Below, piece after piece: positions 1 to 13,700 of a stretch of DNA of 64,000 nt. Position 1 is the stretch's first letter; each line of letters opens with the position of its first letter. Under the pieces are notes generated by a model. It saw only the letters and a program-made list of their open reading frames with translations. It was not told where the DNA came from and made no database searches. A program made the position numbers and the translations under genes. Origin of the DNA: Candidatus Opimibacter skivensis (GTDB lineage: Bacteria; Bacteroidota; Bacteroidia; Chitinophagales; Saprospiraceae); contig JADKGY010000008.1 of NCBI GenBank assembly GCA_016722045.1, forward strand, positions 496,001 to 560,000, read 5' to 3'.

Positions 1-3000
1 AATACGGTCAATGTGACCCATACCATAACTGCCATAGATAATACACCTCCGACAGCAAGTAATCCTGCACCAACATCTGTGCAATGCATAGCTGGTGTTC
101 CTGCAGCTGATCCATTAGTTGTTACAACAGAAGCGGATAATTGCAGCACTCCGACAGTCACAATACTAGTTAATACAAATAATGGTGGAGCAGGATGTGC
201 AGCCAGTCCATACATCGCCACAAGAATATATCGTGTGACAGATGCATGTGGTAATACTGTCAATGTAACGCATACAATAACGGCGATAGACAATACCCCG
301 CCGACAGCAAGTAACCCTGCACCTACATCAGTCCAATGTATAGCTGATGTGCCGGTAGCTGATCCACTGGTCGTAACTACGGAAGCCGATAATTGTAGTA
401 CCCCTACAGTAACCTTGTTGAGCAATACAAATAACGGAGGAGCAGGTTGTGCCGCAAGTCCTTATATAGCGACGAGGATATATCGAGTGACGGATGCATG
501 TGGCAATACGGTCAATGTGACCCATACCATTACAGCGATAGACAATACCGCACCGGTCATTGTTACCTGTGCTGTAACAAGAACTATTCAGGGATGTAAC
601 ACCACAGTGATCACCACACCTCCATTTTCAACGACAACTGCAGCATCGAGTGAAAGCGTATTTGAAAGTTCACCCAACAATGGAAACACTTCCGATAACT
701 GTGGTATAAGTTCAGTAAGCTATATCGATGTAGCCACTGGAACATGTCCGATAGTTGTAACCCGACGATGGACAGTAAGTGATGCCTGTGGTAATACATC
801 AACATGCAACCAGACAATCAATATCACAGATACAACACCCCCAACGGCGAGCAATCCTGCACCAACATCTGTACAGTGTATAGCCAATGTCCCCGCACCC
901 GATCCATTGGTCGTGACAACAGAAGCCGATAACTGTAGCACACCGACAGTAACATTATTGAGCAATACAAATAACGGAGGCGCAGGATGTGCAGCAAACC
1001 CATACATTGAGACAAGAATATATCGTGTGACGGATGCTTGCGGAAACACTGTAAACGTGACCCATACAGTAACAGCAATAGATAATACACCTCCGACAGC
1101 AAGTAATCCTGCTCCAACATCAGTACAATGCATAGCAGATATACCTGCACCTGATCCACTGGTCGTCACAACAGAAGCCGATAATTGCACTACACCAACA
1201 GTCGCCTTACTGAGCAACACAAATAATGGAGGTGCGGGATGCGCAGCAAGTCCATACATAGCGACGAGGATATATCGAGTGACAGATGCATGTGGCAACA
1301 CCGTCAATGTGACCCATACCATAACCGCAATAGATAATACTGCTCCTGTCATTGTTACTTGTGCTGCTACACGAACAATTGAAGGCTGCAATACCTCCGT
1401 GATCCTCACTCCTCCTTTTTCGGCCACAACAGCGGCATCGAGTGAAAGTGTATTCGAAACCACACCAAACAGTGGAAATACCTCAGATAATTGCGGTATA
1501 AGTTCAGTAACCTATATCGATGTAGCCACAGGAAGCTGTCCAATCGTAGTCACACGTCGATGGACAGTGAGTGATGCCTGTGGTAATACATCAACATGTA
1601 ATCAAACAATCAATATCACTGATACAACACCACCAACCGCCAGTAACCCTGCGCCAACATCTGTGCAATGTGTTGCAAGTGTTCCTGCACCCGATCCATT
1701 GGTGGTCATCAATGAAGCTGATAACTGTAGTACACCAACGGTAACACTCCTGAGTAATACAAATAATGGTGGATCAGGCTGTCCGGCAAGTCCATTCGTA
1801 GCGACAAGAATATATCGTGTAACGGATGCATGTGGAAATACAGTGAATGTAACTCATACGGTAACTGCCATTGACAATACACCTCCGACTGCAAGTAATC
1901 CAGCACCAACATCAGTGCAATGCATAGCAGACATACCTGCTCCTGATCCATTGGTGGTCATTAATGAAGCAGATAATTGTAGCACACCTACAGTCACTTT
2001 ATTAAGTAATACAAATAATGGCGGAGCCGGATGCGCAGCCAGCCCTTACGTCGCTACAAGAATATATCGTGTAACAGATGCATGTGGCAATACAGTCAAT
2101 GTCACGCATACCCTGACAGCAATAGATAATACTGCTCCTGTCATTGTTACTTGTGCAGCCACACGAACAATTGAAGGATGCAATACAACCGTGATCCTTA
2201 CACCTCCATTTTCGTCTACCACAGCGACATCGAGTGAAAGTGTATTTGAAACTTCACCAAATAGTGGAAATACCTCAGACAACTGTGGTATTAGCTCAGT
2301 TACCTATATCGATGTAGCCACAGGAAGTTGTCCAATAGTAGTCACACGTCGATGGACGGTCAGCGATGCCTGCGGTAACACAGCTACATGTAATCAGACA
2401 ATTAATATCACAGATACAACGCCACCAACAGCAAGTAACCCTGCGCCAACATCTGTACAATGCGTTGCAAGTGTTCCTGCACCCGATCCATTGGTGGTCA
2501 TCAACGAAGCTGATAACTGTAGTACACCAACAGTTACACTATTGAGTAATACAAATAATGGCGGATCAGGCTGTCCGGCAAGTCCGTTTATAGCGACAAG
2601 AATATATCGTGTTACAGATGCCTGTGGTAATACTGTCAATGTGACCCATACAGTGACCGCGATAGATAATACACCTCCGACAGCAAGTAACCCTGCGCCA
2701 ACATCCGTGCAGTGTATAACTGGTGTACCAGCTCCGGATCCGTTAGTCGTGACAACAGAAGCCGATAACTGCAGCACACCGACAGTAACATTATTGAGTA
2801 ATACAAACAATGGAGGGGCAGGCTGTGCTGCAAACCCATTTATTGCGACAAGAATATATCGTGTCACCGATGCCTGTGGTAATACGGTCAATGTAACACA
2901 TACTATTACAGCTATTGATAATACCCCGCCTACGGCAAGTAACCCAGCGCCAACATCAGTACAATGTATCGCTGATGTTCCCGCGGCTGATCCACTGGTC

Positions 3001-4790
3001 GTGACAACAGAAGCAGACAATTGCACCACACCAACGGTCACTTTGTTAAGTAATACTAATAATGGAGGAGCAGGCTGTTCAGCAAGCCCATACATAGCAA
3101 CAAGAATATATCGCGTCACCGATGCATGTGGTAATACGGTCAATGTCACCCATACGATTACAGCAATAGATAATACTGCACCTGTCATTGTGACCTGTGC
3201 TGCCACACGAACAATTGAAGGTTGTAATACAACTGTTATCCTTACTCCTCCATTTTCGTCGACAACAGCAGTATCAAGCGAAAGCGTATTTGAAAGTTCA
3301 CCAAACAATGGCAATACATCTGATAACTGTGGGATAAGTGCAGTTACTTATATCGATGTAGCCACAGGAAGTTGTCCCATTGTAGTCACACGTCGATGGA
3401 CAGTAAGCGATGCATGTGGTAACACAGCAACATGTAATCAGACCATTAATATCACAGATACCACACCTCCTACAGCAAGCAACCCTGCGCCCACATCTGT
3501 ACAATGTGTTGCAAGTGTTCCTGCACCCGATCCATTGGTGGTTATCAATGAAGCTGATAACTGTAGTACACCAACAGTTACACTATTGAGTAATACAAAT
3601 AATGGTGGATCAGGCTGTCCCGCCAGTCCATTCATAGCCACAAGAATATATCGTGTGACGGATGCATGTGGAAATACAGTGAACGTAACTCATACAGTAA
3701 CTGCCATTGACAATACACCTCCGACGGCAAGTAACCCGGCGCCTACATCAGTTCAGTGCATAGCAGATATTCCTGCACCAGATCCATTAGTTGTCACAAC
3801 GGAAGCAGATAATTGTAGCACACCGACGGTTACATTATTGAGTAATACAAATAACGGTGGAGCCGGATGTGCCGCCAGCCCATTCATTGCCACAAGAATA
3901 TATCGTGTCACAGATGCATGTGGCAACACCGCCAATGTGACCCACACCATAACAGCTATAGATAATACTTCACCTGTCATTGTTACATGTGCGGCCACAC
4001 GAACAATTGAAGGTTGTAATACGGCCGTTGTCCTCACGCCTCCATTTTCAGCGACAACAGCAACATCAAGTGAAAGCGTGTTTGAAAGTGCACCAAATAA
4101 TGGCAATACATCTGATAACTGTGGCATAAGCTCAGTAAGCTATATCGATGTAGCCACAGGAAGCTGTCCGATCGTAGTCACACGTCGATGGACAGTAAGC
4201 GATGCATGCGGCAATACTGCAACATGTAATCAGACGATTAATATCACGGATACAACACCTCCGACAGCAAGTAACCCGGCGCCTACATCTGTGCAGTGTA
4301 TAGCAGATATCCCTGCACCGAATCCATTAGTTGTCACAACGGAAGCAGATAATTGCAGCACACCAACTGTTACATTACTGAGTAATACAAATAACGGAGG
4401 CGCAGGATGTGCCGCGAGTCCATACATAGCCACCAGAATATATAGCGTGACAGATGCTTGTGGTAACACTGTCAATGTTACACATACTCTGACAGCAATT
4501 GATAATACAGCACCCGTCGTGATCACATGTGCCGTTCCAAGAACTATTGATGGATGTAATACATCTGCTATCCTCAACCCTCCATTTTCTGCTACAACAG
4601 CGGCATCGACTGAGAGTGTGTTCGAAAGTTCTCCAAATAATGGAAATACCTCAGATAACTGTGGCATCAGTTCAGTGACTTACAGTGACATTGCAGTCGG
4701 AACATGTCCGATTGTTGTCACACGACGTTGGACAGTAAGTGACGCTTGTGGAAATACATCAACGTGTAATCAGACAATTACAGTGAGAGA
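1..4790 (+). repeat. HYR-like A/B module array with AAB super-repeat
   Basis: Two in-frame module types alternate. A is 252 bases (84 residues) and carries the motif TASNPAPTSVQC; B is 288 bases (96 residues) and carries RTIEGCN and TRRWTVSDACGN. The order read from the translation is AAB AAB AAB AAAB AAB AB, giving 12 A and 6 B. An AAB super-unit is 792 bases: the first B begins near 541 and the second near 1333, exactly 792 apart. Both lengths are multiples of three, so gain or loss of units keeps the frame. Confidence 0.9.
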
Positions 4791-7700
4791 TATCACTCCT
4801 CCTGTTTGTCAGACACAAAATATCACCGTTACGGTTGATCCATTGACAGGTCAGGCAAGTATCACACCATCCCAGGTCAATAACGGTTCTTCTGATGCTT
4901 GCAGCAGCGTTACTTTAGCTGTGAGCCCAAGTAATTTCTCATGTAGTAATTCAGGACCCAATACTGTCGTCCTTACTGTAACTGATGCTTGTGGTAATAC
5001 GTCAACTTGTACAGCTACTGTGACTATCACAGGGTGTGCTGACCTTTCTCTTACAAAAACAGTGAGCTACAATTCAATGACGAACGTAGCCACATTTACA
5101 ATTACAGTCACTAATAATGGGCCTAGTCCTGCGACGGGTATAGAAGCGACAGATCAATTGCCTAACGGTTATACATATGTAAGCAACACCCCAAGTCAAG
5201 GCTCATACGCGAATGGTACCGGGTTATGGTTAGTAGGAAACCTGGCTGTAAATGCGAGTGCAACATTATTAATCAATGCGACAGTGAATTCAGGGTTGGG
5301 ACTAAATTATTTAAACAAAGCCCAGATCACAAAGGATCAACAATATGATGTCGATAGCGATCCTTCAACAGACGACACCATAGATGACTTTAATGATGGT
5401 ATTCCTGATGATGACGAAGCAAATGCAACATTGTCAACAGCGGACCTTAGCTTAACGAAGACAGCCGGAACATATAATCCGGCGACCAACCAAATTGTCT
5501 TTACCATAACCGTATTGAACAGCGGCCCTACAACTGCCACAAATGTAAAAGTGACAGATCAGTTACCTAATGGTTATACCTATGTGAGCAATACACCAAG
5601 TCAGGGCTCTTACAACAATGTCACCGGATTGTGGACAATAGGTACCATGGCGAATGGAGCCAGTGTGACACTCACGATCACTGCCACTGTCAAGACGGGC
5701 ATAGGACTTAATTATACCAATGCAGCCCAGATCACAGATTCAGATCAAATAGATCCTGACAGTAATCCACATACAGGGCCTACCATTGATGAAGATGGAG
5801 ATGGTAACGGAGATGATGATGATGAAGACAATGTCACCCCGATTATAGCTGATCTGAGTCTGACAAAGACAGCAGGTATCTTCAATCCTGTTAATAATCA
5901 ATTAGTTTTTACACTGACGATATTGAATAGCGGTCCTAACACGGCTACAGGGGTAGAAGTAACAGACCAGTTACCTTCAGGATTTACCTATGTGAGCAGT
6001 GTTCCGAGCCAGGGTTCATATAATAATGTGACCGGCTTATGGACAGTAGGCGTTCTCGCAAATGGAGTCAGCAGGACATTGACGATCACTGCAACTGTGA
6101 AAACCGGAAACGGATTAGTTTTTACTAACACTGCACAGGTTACACATTCAGATCAGATCGATCCAGATAGTTCTCCGAATACAGGTCCTCTTGTGGATGA
6201 AGATGGTGATGGCAATGGAGATGACGATGATGAAGACAGTGCAATACCTATTATTGCTGATTTGAGTTTGACCAAGACTTCAGGGATTTTTAATCCGGTC
6301 ACTAACCAATTGGTATTTACAATAACAGTACTCAATAGCGGACCTAACGGTGCTACAGGCGTTCAAGTCACAGATCAATTGCCTAATGCTTACACATATG
6401 TAAGCAGCACCCCAAGCCAGGGAGCATACAATAACATTACCGGACTCTGGACCGTAGGAAGTCTGTCGAATGGCGGTAGTGCTACATTGACAATAACCGT
6501 GACCGTAAATACAGGGACTGGTTTGATCTTTACTAATGCAGCCCAGATTACGAATTCTGATCAGATCGATCCGGATAGTTCACCTGATACCGGGCCAACT
6601 ATTGATGAAGATGGAAATGGAAATGGAGATGATGACGATGAAGATAATGCTACACCAATCATTGCAGATTTAAGTTTGTCAAAGACCGCAGGAATTTTTA
6701 ATCCTGTCAATAATCAATTAGTATTTACAATCACAATATTAAATAGTGGTCCCAATGGCGCGACCGGAGTTCAGGTGACAGATCAACTTCCAAATGGTTA
6801 CACATATGTCAGCAGCAATCCAAGTCAGGGTTCATACAATAATATTTCCGGACTTTGGACTGTAGGTAATATTGTAAATGGTGGCAATGCTACATTAACA
6901 ATTACAACGACAGTTCTTACCGGAAATGGATTAGTGTATACCAATGCCGCACAGATTACCAATTCAGACCAGATCGATCCAGATAGTTCACCAGACACCG
7001 GACCGACGATTGATGAAGATGGAAATGGCAACGGAGACGATGACGATGAAGATAACGCCACTCCAATTATAGCTGACCTGAGTCTGACCAAGACTGCAGG
7101 AACTTTCAATCCGATCACTAATCAGTTGGTCTTCACCATCACTGTAAACAATAACGGGCCAAATGGAGCGACAGGCGTACAAGTGACTGATCAGTTGCCA
7201 ACTGGTTACACTTTTGTCAGTAGTTCTCCAAGCCAGGGATCTTATAATAACATTTCCGGACTCTGGACTGTAGGTAATATTGCAAATGGAGGCAGTGCGA
7301 CGTTAACGATTACATCCACTGTACTTACAGGAACAGGATTAGTGTATACCAATGCGGCGCAGATCACAAATTCAGATCAGATCGATCCTGACAGCTCACC
7401 AGATACAGGCCCTGCAGTAGATGAAGATGGAAATGGCAATGGAGATGATGACGATGAAGACAATGCTACGCCATTGATTGCAGATTTAAGTCTTACCAAA
7501 ACCGTTGGATTATTTAATCCTGTTACAAATCAGATCGTCTTCACCATCACGGTATTGAATAGCGGTCCTGATGGTGCAACAGGTGTCATGGTGACAGATC
7601 AACTACCAAGCGGTTATTTGTATGTAAGCAGCTCACCAAGCCAGGGCACATATAATAGTGGTACTGGTGTGTGGAACGTAGGTGTACTGGCAAATGGAGT

Positions 7701-10700
7701 AAGCCGTACATTAACGATCACGGCTACAGTTCTTACAGGAACAGGATTAGTATATACCAATCCCGCCCAGATCACAAACTCAGATCAGATTGATCCTGAT
7801 AGCTCACCAGATACAGGACCAACTGTGGATGAGGACGGAAATGGAAATGGAGATGATGATGATGAAGATAATGCAACACCAATCATCGCGGATCTGAGTT
7901 TAACAAAAACAGCAGATCTATTTAATCCTGTGAATAACCAGTTAGTCTTTACGATTACCATTAACAATGCGGGACCTGACGGAGCAACGGGAGTGCAAGT
8001 AACTGATCAACTTCCAAATGGTTACACATATGTAAGCAGCTCTCCAAGTCAGGGTTCATATAATAACATTACAGGTCTTTGGACAGTAGGTAATATTGCG
8101 AATGGCGGAAGTGCGACACTGACGATTACAGCAACAGTTCTTACAGGAACAGGATTAGTGTATATCAATGCAGCCCAAATAACGAATTCAGATCAGATAG
8201 ATCCTGACAGTTCACCGGATACAGGTCCGACTGTGGATGAAAATGGTGATGGTAACGGAGATGATGACGATGAAGACAGTGCAACACCATTGATCGCTGA
8301 TCTGAGTTTGACAAAGACGGCTGGACTGTTTAATGCGGTTACTAACCAATTGACATTTACCATTACAGTACTCAATAACGGACCAAATGGTGCTACAGGG
8401 GTACAAGTAACAGATCAACTTCCAAATGGGTACACATATGTAAGCAGCTCGCCAAGTCAGGGTTCATATAATAACATTACAGGTCTTTGGACAGTAGGTA
8501 ATATTGCGAATGGCGGAAGTGCTTCGCTAACGATTACATCAACAGTTCTTACCGGCACGGGATTAGTGTATCTCAATGCAGCACAGATTACGAATTCAGA
8601 TCAGATAGATCCGGACAGTTCACCGGATACTGGACCGACTGTGGATGAGAATGGTGATGGCAATGGAGATGATGATGATGAAGACAATGCAACACCACTG
8701 ATCGCAGACTTGAGTTTGACAAAGACTGCTGGTGTATTCAATCCAGTAAATAACCAATTGGTCTTTACGGTTACCGTATTCAATAGCGGACCTAACGGGG
8801 CGACAGGTGTACAGGTGACGGATCAATTGCCAAACGGTTACTCATTTGTAAGCAGTTCGCCAAGTCAGGGAACATATAATAATATTACAGGACTATGGAC
8901 TGTAGGTAATATTGCTAATGGAGGAAGTGCGACATTAACCATTACATCTACGGTTCTGACTGGAACAGGCTTGGTGTATACAAATGCTGCTCAAATCACG
9001 AACTCAGATCAAATCGATCCTGATAGTTCACCGGATACAGGACCAACTGTGGATGAGGATGGAAATGGAAATGGAGATGATGATGATGAAGACAACGCCA
9101 CTCCATCCATTGCAGACTTGAGTTTGGCAAAGACTGTTGGATTATTTAATCCTGTCAATAATCAATTGGTATTTACAATTACGGTTAGCAATGCAGGACC
9201 AAACGGAGCAACGGGTGTGCAAGTGACGGATCAACTGCCAAATGGCTATACGTATGTAAGTAGCACACCAAGCCAGGGATCCTACGCTAATGGAACCGGA
9301 TTGTGGACAGTAGGCAGTATTGCCAACGGTGGTAGTGCTACACTAACGATTACTGTGACTGTGAATACAGGAACAGGATTGGTGTTTGCTAATGCAGCAC
9401 AGATTACGAATTCTGATCAGATAGATCCTGACAGTTCACCGGATACAGGACCGACAGTAGATGAAGATGGCAATGGCAATGGAGATGATGATGATGAAGA
9501 TACTGTGACACCATTGATCGCCGATCTGAGTTTAACAAAGACGGCAGGTCTATTTAATCCTGTGAATAACCAGTTAGTCTTTACCATTACAATTAATAAT
9601 GCAGGACCAAACGGAGCAACTGGAGTACAAGTAACTGATCAACTTCCAAATGGTTACACATATGTAAGCAGTACGCCAAGTCAGGGTTCATATAATAACA
9701 TTACAGGTCTTTGGACAGTAGGTAATATTGCGAATGGCGGAAGTGCTACTCTGACGATTACATCAACAGTTCTTACAGGAACAGGATTAGTGTATATCAA
9801 TGCAGCACAAATAACGAATTCAGATCAAATAGATCCTGACAGTTCACCGGATACAGGACCGACTGTGGATGAGAATGGTGATGGTAATGGAGATGATGAT
9901 GATGAAGACAATGCAACTCCACTGATCGCTGATCTGAGTTTAACAAAGACAGCTGGCCTATTCAATCCTGTCAACAATCAATTAGTCTTTACGATTACCA
10001 TTAGCAATGCCGGACCTAACGGAGCAACAGGAGTCCAAGTGACGGATCAACTGCCAAATGGTTACTCATATGTGAGCAGCTCACCAAGCCAGGGATCCTA
10101 TAATAACATTACCGGTCTCTGGACAGTAGGCAATATTGCTAATGGTGGTAGTGCAACATTAACGATTACATCCACTGTGTTGACGGGTACAGGATTAGTG
10201 TATACCAATGCAGCACAAATAACAAATTCAGATCAGGTAGATCCGGACAGTTCACCAGATACAGGACCGACTGTGGATGAAAATGGCGATGGCAACGGTG
10301 ATGATGATGATGAAGACAATGCAACACCTTTGATCGCTGATCTGAGTTTAACAAAGACAGCTGGCCTATTCAATCCTGTGAATAATCAATTAGTGTTTAC
10401 CATAACAGTGAGCAATGCCGGACCTAACGCAGCAACGGGAGTACAAGTGACGGATCAATTGCCAAACGGTTACTCATTTGTAAGCAGTTCACCAAGTCAG
10501 GGAACATATAATAACATTACAGGACTATGGACTGTTGGTAATATTGCTAATGGAGGAAGTGCGACATTAACTATTACATCTACGGTTCTGACTGGAACAG
10601 GCTTGGTTTATACAAATGCTGCTCAAATCACGAACTCAGATCAGATCGATCCTGATAGTTCTCCTGATACAGGACCAACCGTAGATGAGAATGGCGATGG

Positions 10701-13700
10701 CAACGGAGATGATGATGATGAGGATAATGCAAAACCATTGATAGCTGACCTCAGCCTGACAAAGACTGCAGGCCTGTTTAATCCGGTTAATAATCAGTTA
10801 GTATTTACGGTCACAGTATCAAATAGCGGACCTGATGGAGCAACCGGTGTGGAGGTGACTGATCAGTTACCTGGCGGTTACTCTTTTGTAAGTAGCATGC
10901 CAAGTCAGGGATCATATAATAACATCACTGGTCTGTGGACAGTAGGAAGTCTTGCAAATGGAGGTAGCGCAACATTAACTATAACAACTACTGTTCTTAC
11001 CGGAACAGGATTGGTGTATACAAATGCAGCACAGATTACCAACTCAGATCAGATCGACCCTGATAGTTCACCTGATACAGGCCCAACTGTAGATGAGAAT
11101 GGAGATGGCAACGGAGATGATGATGATGAGGATAGTGCTAAACCACTGATAGCAGATCTAAGTTTGACAAAGACTGTAGGCATATTCAATCCTGTAAATA
11201 ACCAGTTGGTATTTACTGTCACTATATTTAATAGTGGACCTGACGGTGCAACAGGTGTACAAGTGACAGATCAACTGCCAAGTGGATACACTTTTGTAAG
11301 CAGCACACCAAGTCAGGGATCCTACGCTAGTGGAACAGGATTGTGGACAATAGGAAGCATTGCCAATGGAGGTAGTGCTACACTAACAATTACGGTAACT
11401 GTAAACACAGGAACAGGATTAGTATATACCAATGCTGCACAGATAACGAATTCAGATCAGATCGATCCTGACAGTTCACCTGATACAGGACCAACTGTTG
11501 ATGAAGATGGCAATGGTAATGGAGATGATGACGATGAGGACAATGCAACACCATTAATTGCTGATCTGAGTTTAACAAAGACCATAGCGTCCTATAATTC
11601 AACAACTAATCAGGTTGTATTTACAATCACAGTATTGAATAGCGGACCAAATGGTGCTACTGGCGTAAAAGTAACAGATCAATTGCCAAATGGATTTACA
11701 TACGTGAGCAATACTCCAAGCCAGGGATCTTATGTAAATGGTACGGGTATATGGACGATAGGAAGTTTGGCAAATGGAGCTAGCGCTACATTGATGATCA
11801 CAGCTACTGTCAATTCGGGAGTAGGTCTGGTGTATACCAATGCTGCTCAGATCACAGATGCTGACCAGATAGATCCTGATAGTTCACCGGATACAGGACC
11901 ACTGGTGGATGAAGATGGCAATGGTAATGGAGATGATGACGATGAAGACAATGTTACATTGCCTGTGTCAGATCTGTCACTTACAAAAATCGTCAATAAT
12001 AATTCGCCGAATCAGAATAGTAACATCACCTATACAATCACTGTGATGAACAGTGGACCTAATAATGCAACAGGAGTTACTGTTAAGGACCTTCTACCTG
12101 CCGGACTCGCATATGTAAGTAATATAGCCAGTGTGGGCTCATACAACAATGTAAGCGGTATCTGGACAATAGGTTCTTTGGCAAATGGAGCGAGTCAAAC
12201 ACTTCAGATCGTTGCGACTGTAACTGGTTCAGGTACGATTGTGAATTTTGCTGAAATTAACAATGCGGATCAGGCAGACCCTGATAGTGATCCTCATACT
12301 TCTTTCAACCAGGATGATCATAGTGATACTTTCTCGGATGATGATGAAGCAAGTGTAGCAATTACCATCAACTGCGGAACATGTAATGTAATAAATGGAC
12401 CTTCAAATCCGGTTTGTCCTGGTACCACGAGCACCTTTAATGCACAAGTTGCAGGTTTGTGCGACAATCCTGTCTACCATTGGACTGTAACGGGCAACGT
12501 ATTAAACTTCGTTCCTAACGGATCTTCTGTAACTGTAACAGCAGGCAGTATCTGCGGCCAATCGTATACAGTAAGTGTATCGATTGATTGTCAGTCTTGC
12601 GGTACATCACCGATAGTCTGTATGACGAATGTATTAGTACAGGATGTGACACCTCCTGTGATTGTATCCTGTGCAGCTCCGAGATCTATCCAGGGTTGTG
12701 GTACAGGAGCGATTACAGATCCGCCATTTTCGGCTACAATTGTTACCTCAGATGAGTCCGTATTTGAAAACCTGACAAATAATGGCAATGCATCGGATGG
12801 TTGTGGAATAGCCTCTGTAACATATGTGGATGTCTCCTCAGGGGTTTGTCCTACTGTAGTAACACGTCGATGGACAGTCAGTGATGCTTGCGGAAATTCG
12901 GCGACATGTAATCAAACGATATCTATCAATGACACTACAAGTCCGCTGATATCTGCATGTGCAGTTACAAGAACTATTGAAGGATGTAATACAAGTGTGA
13001 TTACAAGTCCACCATTTTCAAGTGTGACAGTCTTTAGTAGCGAATCGGTCTTCGAAAATGCACCAAATAATGGAAACACGTCCGATAACTGCGGAGTGGT
13101 AGCTGTGACATATCAAGACATGGCTGCAGGAACTTGTCCGATAGTCGTCACACGACGATGGACAGTGACAGATGCATGTGGAAATACATCAACATGCAAT
13201 CAGACGATCAATATTACAGACACCACTGCACCATTTTTCACATCTTGCCCCGGCAACTCAACTATCAATTGTCCGGCAACACCGGTATTTGGTACGCCTA
13301 CTGCAGGAGATTTATGTGATGCATCTGTGGCCATTACATCATCAGATCTGACCACACAAGGCAATTGTCCAGGAAGGTATAATGTGACAAGAACTTGGAC
13401 AGCCACGGATGATTGTGGAAATACGGCGACCTGTAGTGCAACGATCACAGTGAAAGATGATACATCGCCAGTGATCCATTGCCCATCAGATCTTGTGCTG
13501 ACATGTGATGCAGGGCAGAACTACGTGGCATTGATCAATGCATGGATCGCCACGGCTACAGCAACGGATGCATGTGATGCAAATGTTTCAATTACCAACA
13601 ATTACGATGGCATGAGTATTCCTGCTTTCACCTGCCAGGGAGGATTGGTCATAACCTTTACAGCTACGGATGATTGTGGAAATACCTCTACCTGCAGTGC

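Noticed and set aside
720..4667. Long minus-strand open frames opposite the HYR-like array (for example 720-1463, 2394-3314)
   Set aside because: They recur with the repeat period, encode low-complexity valine/threonine-rich text, and are shadows of the plus-strand repeats.
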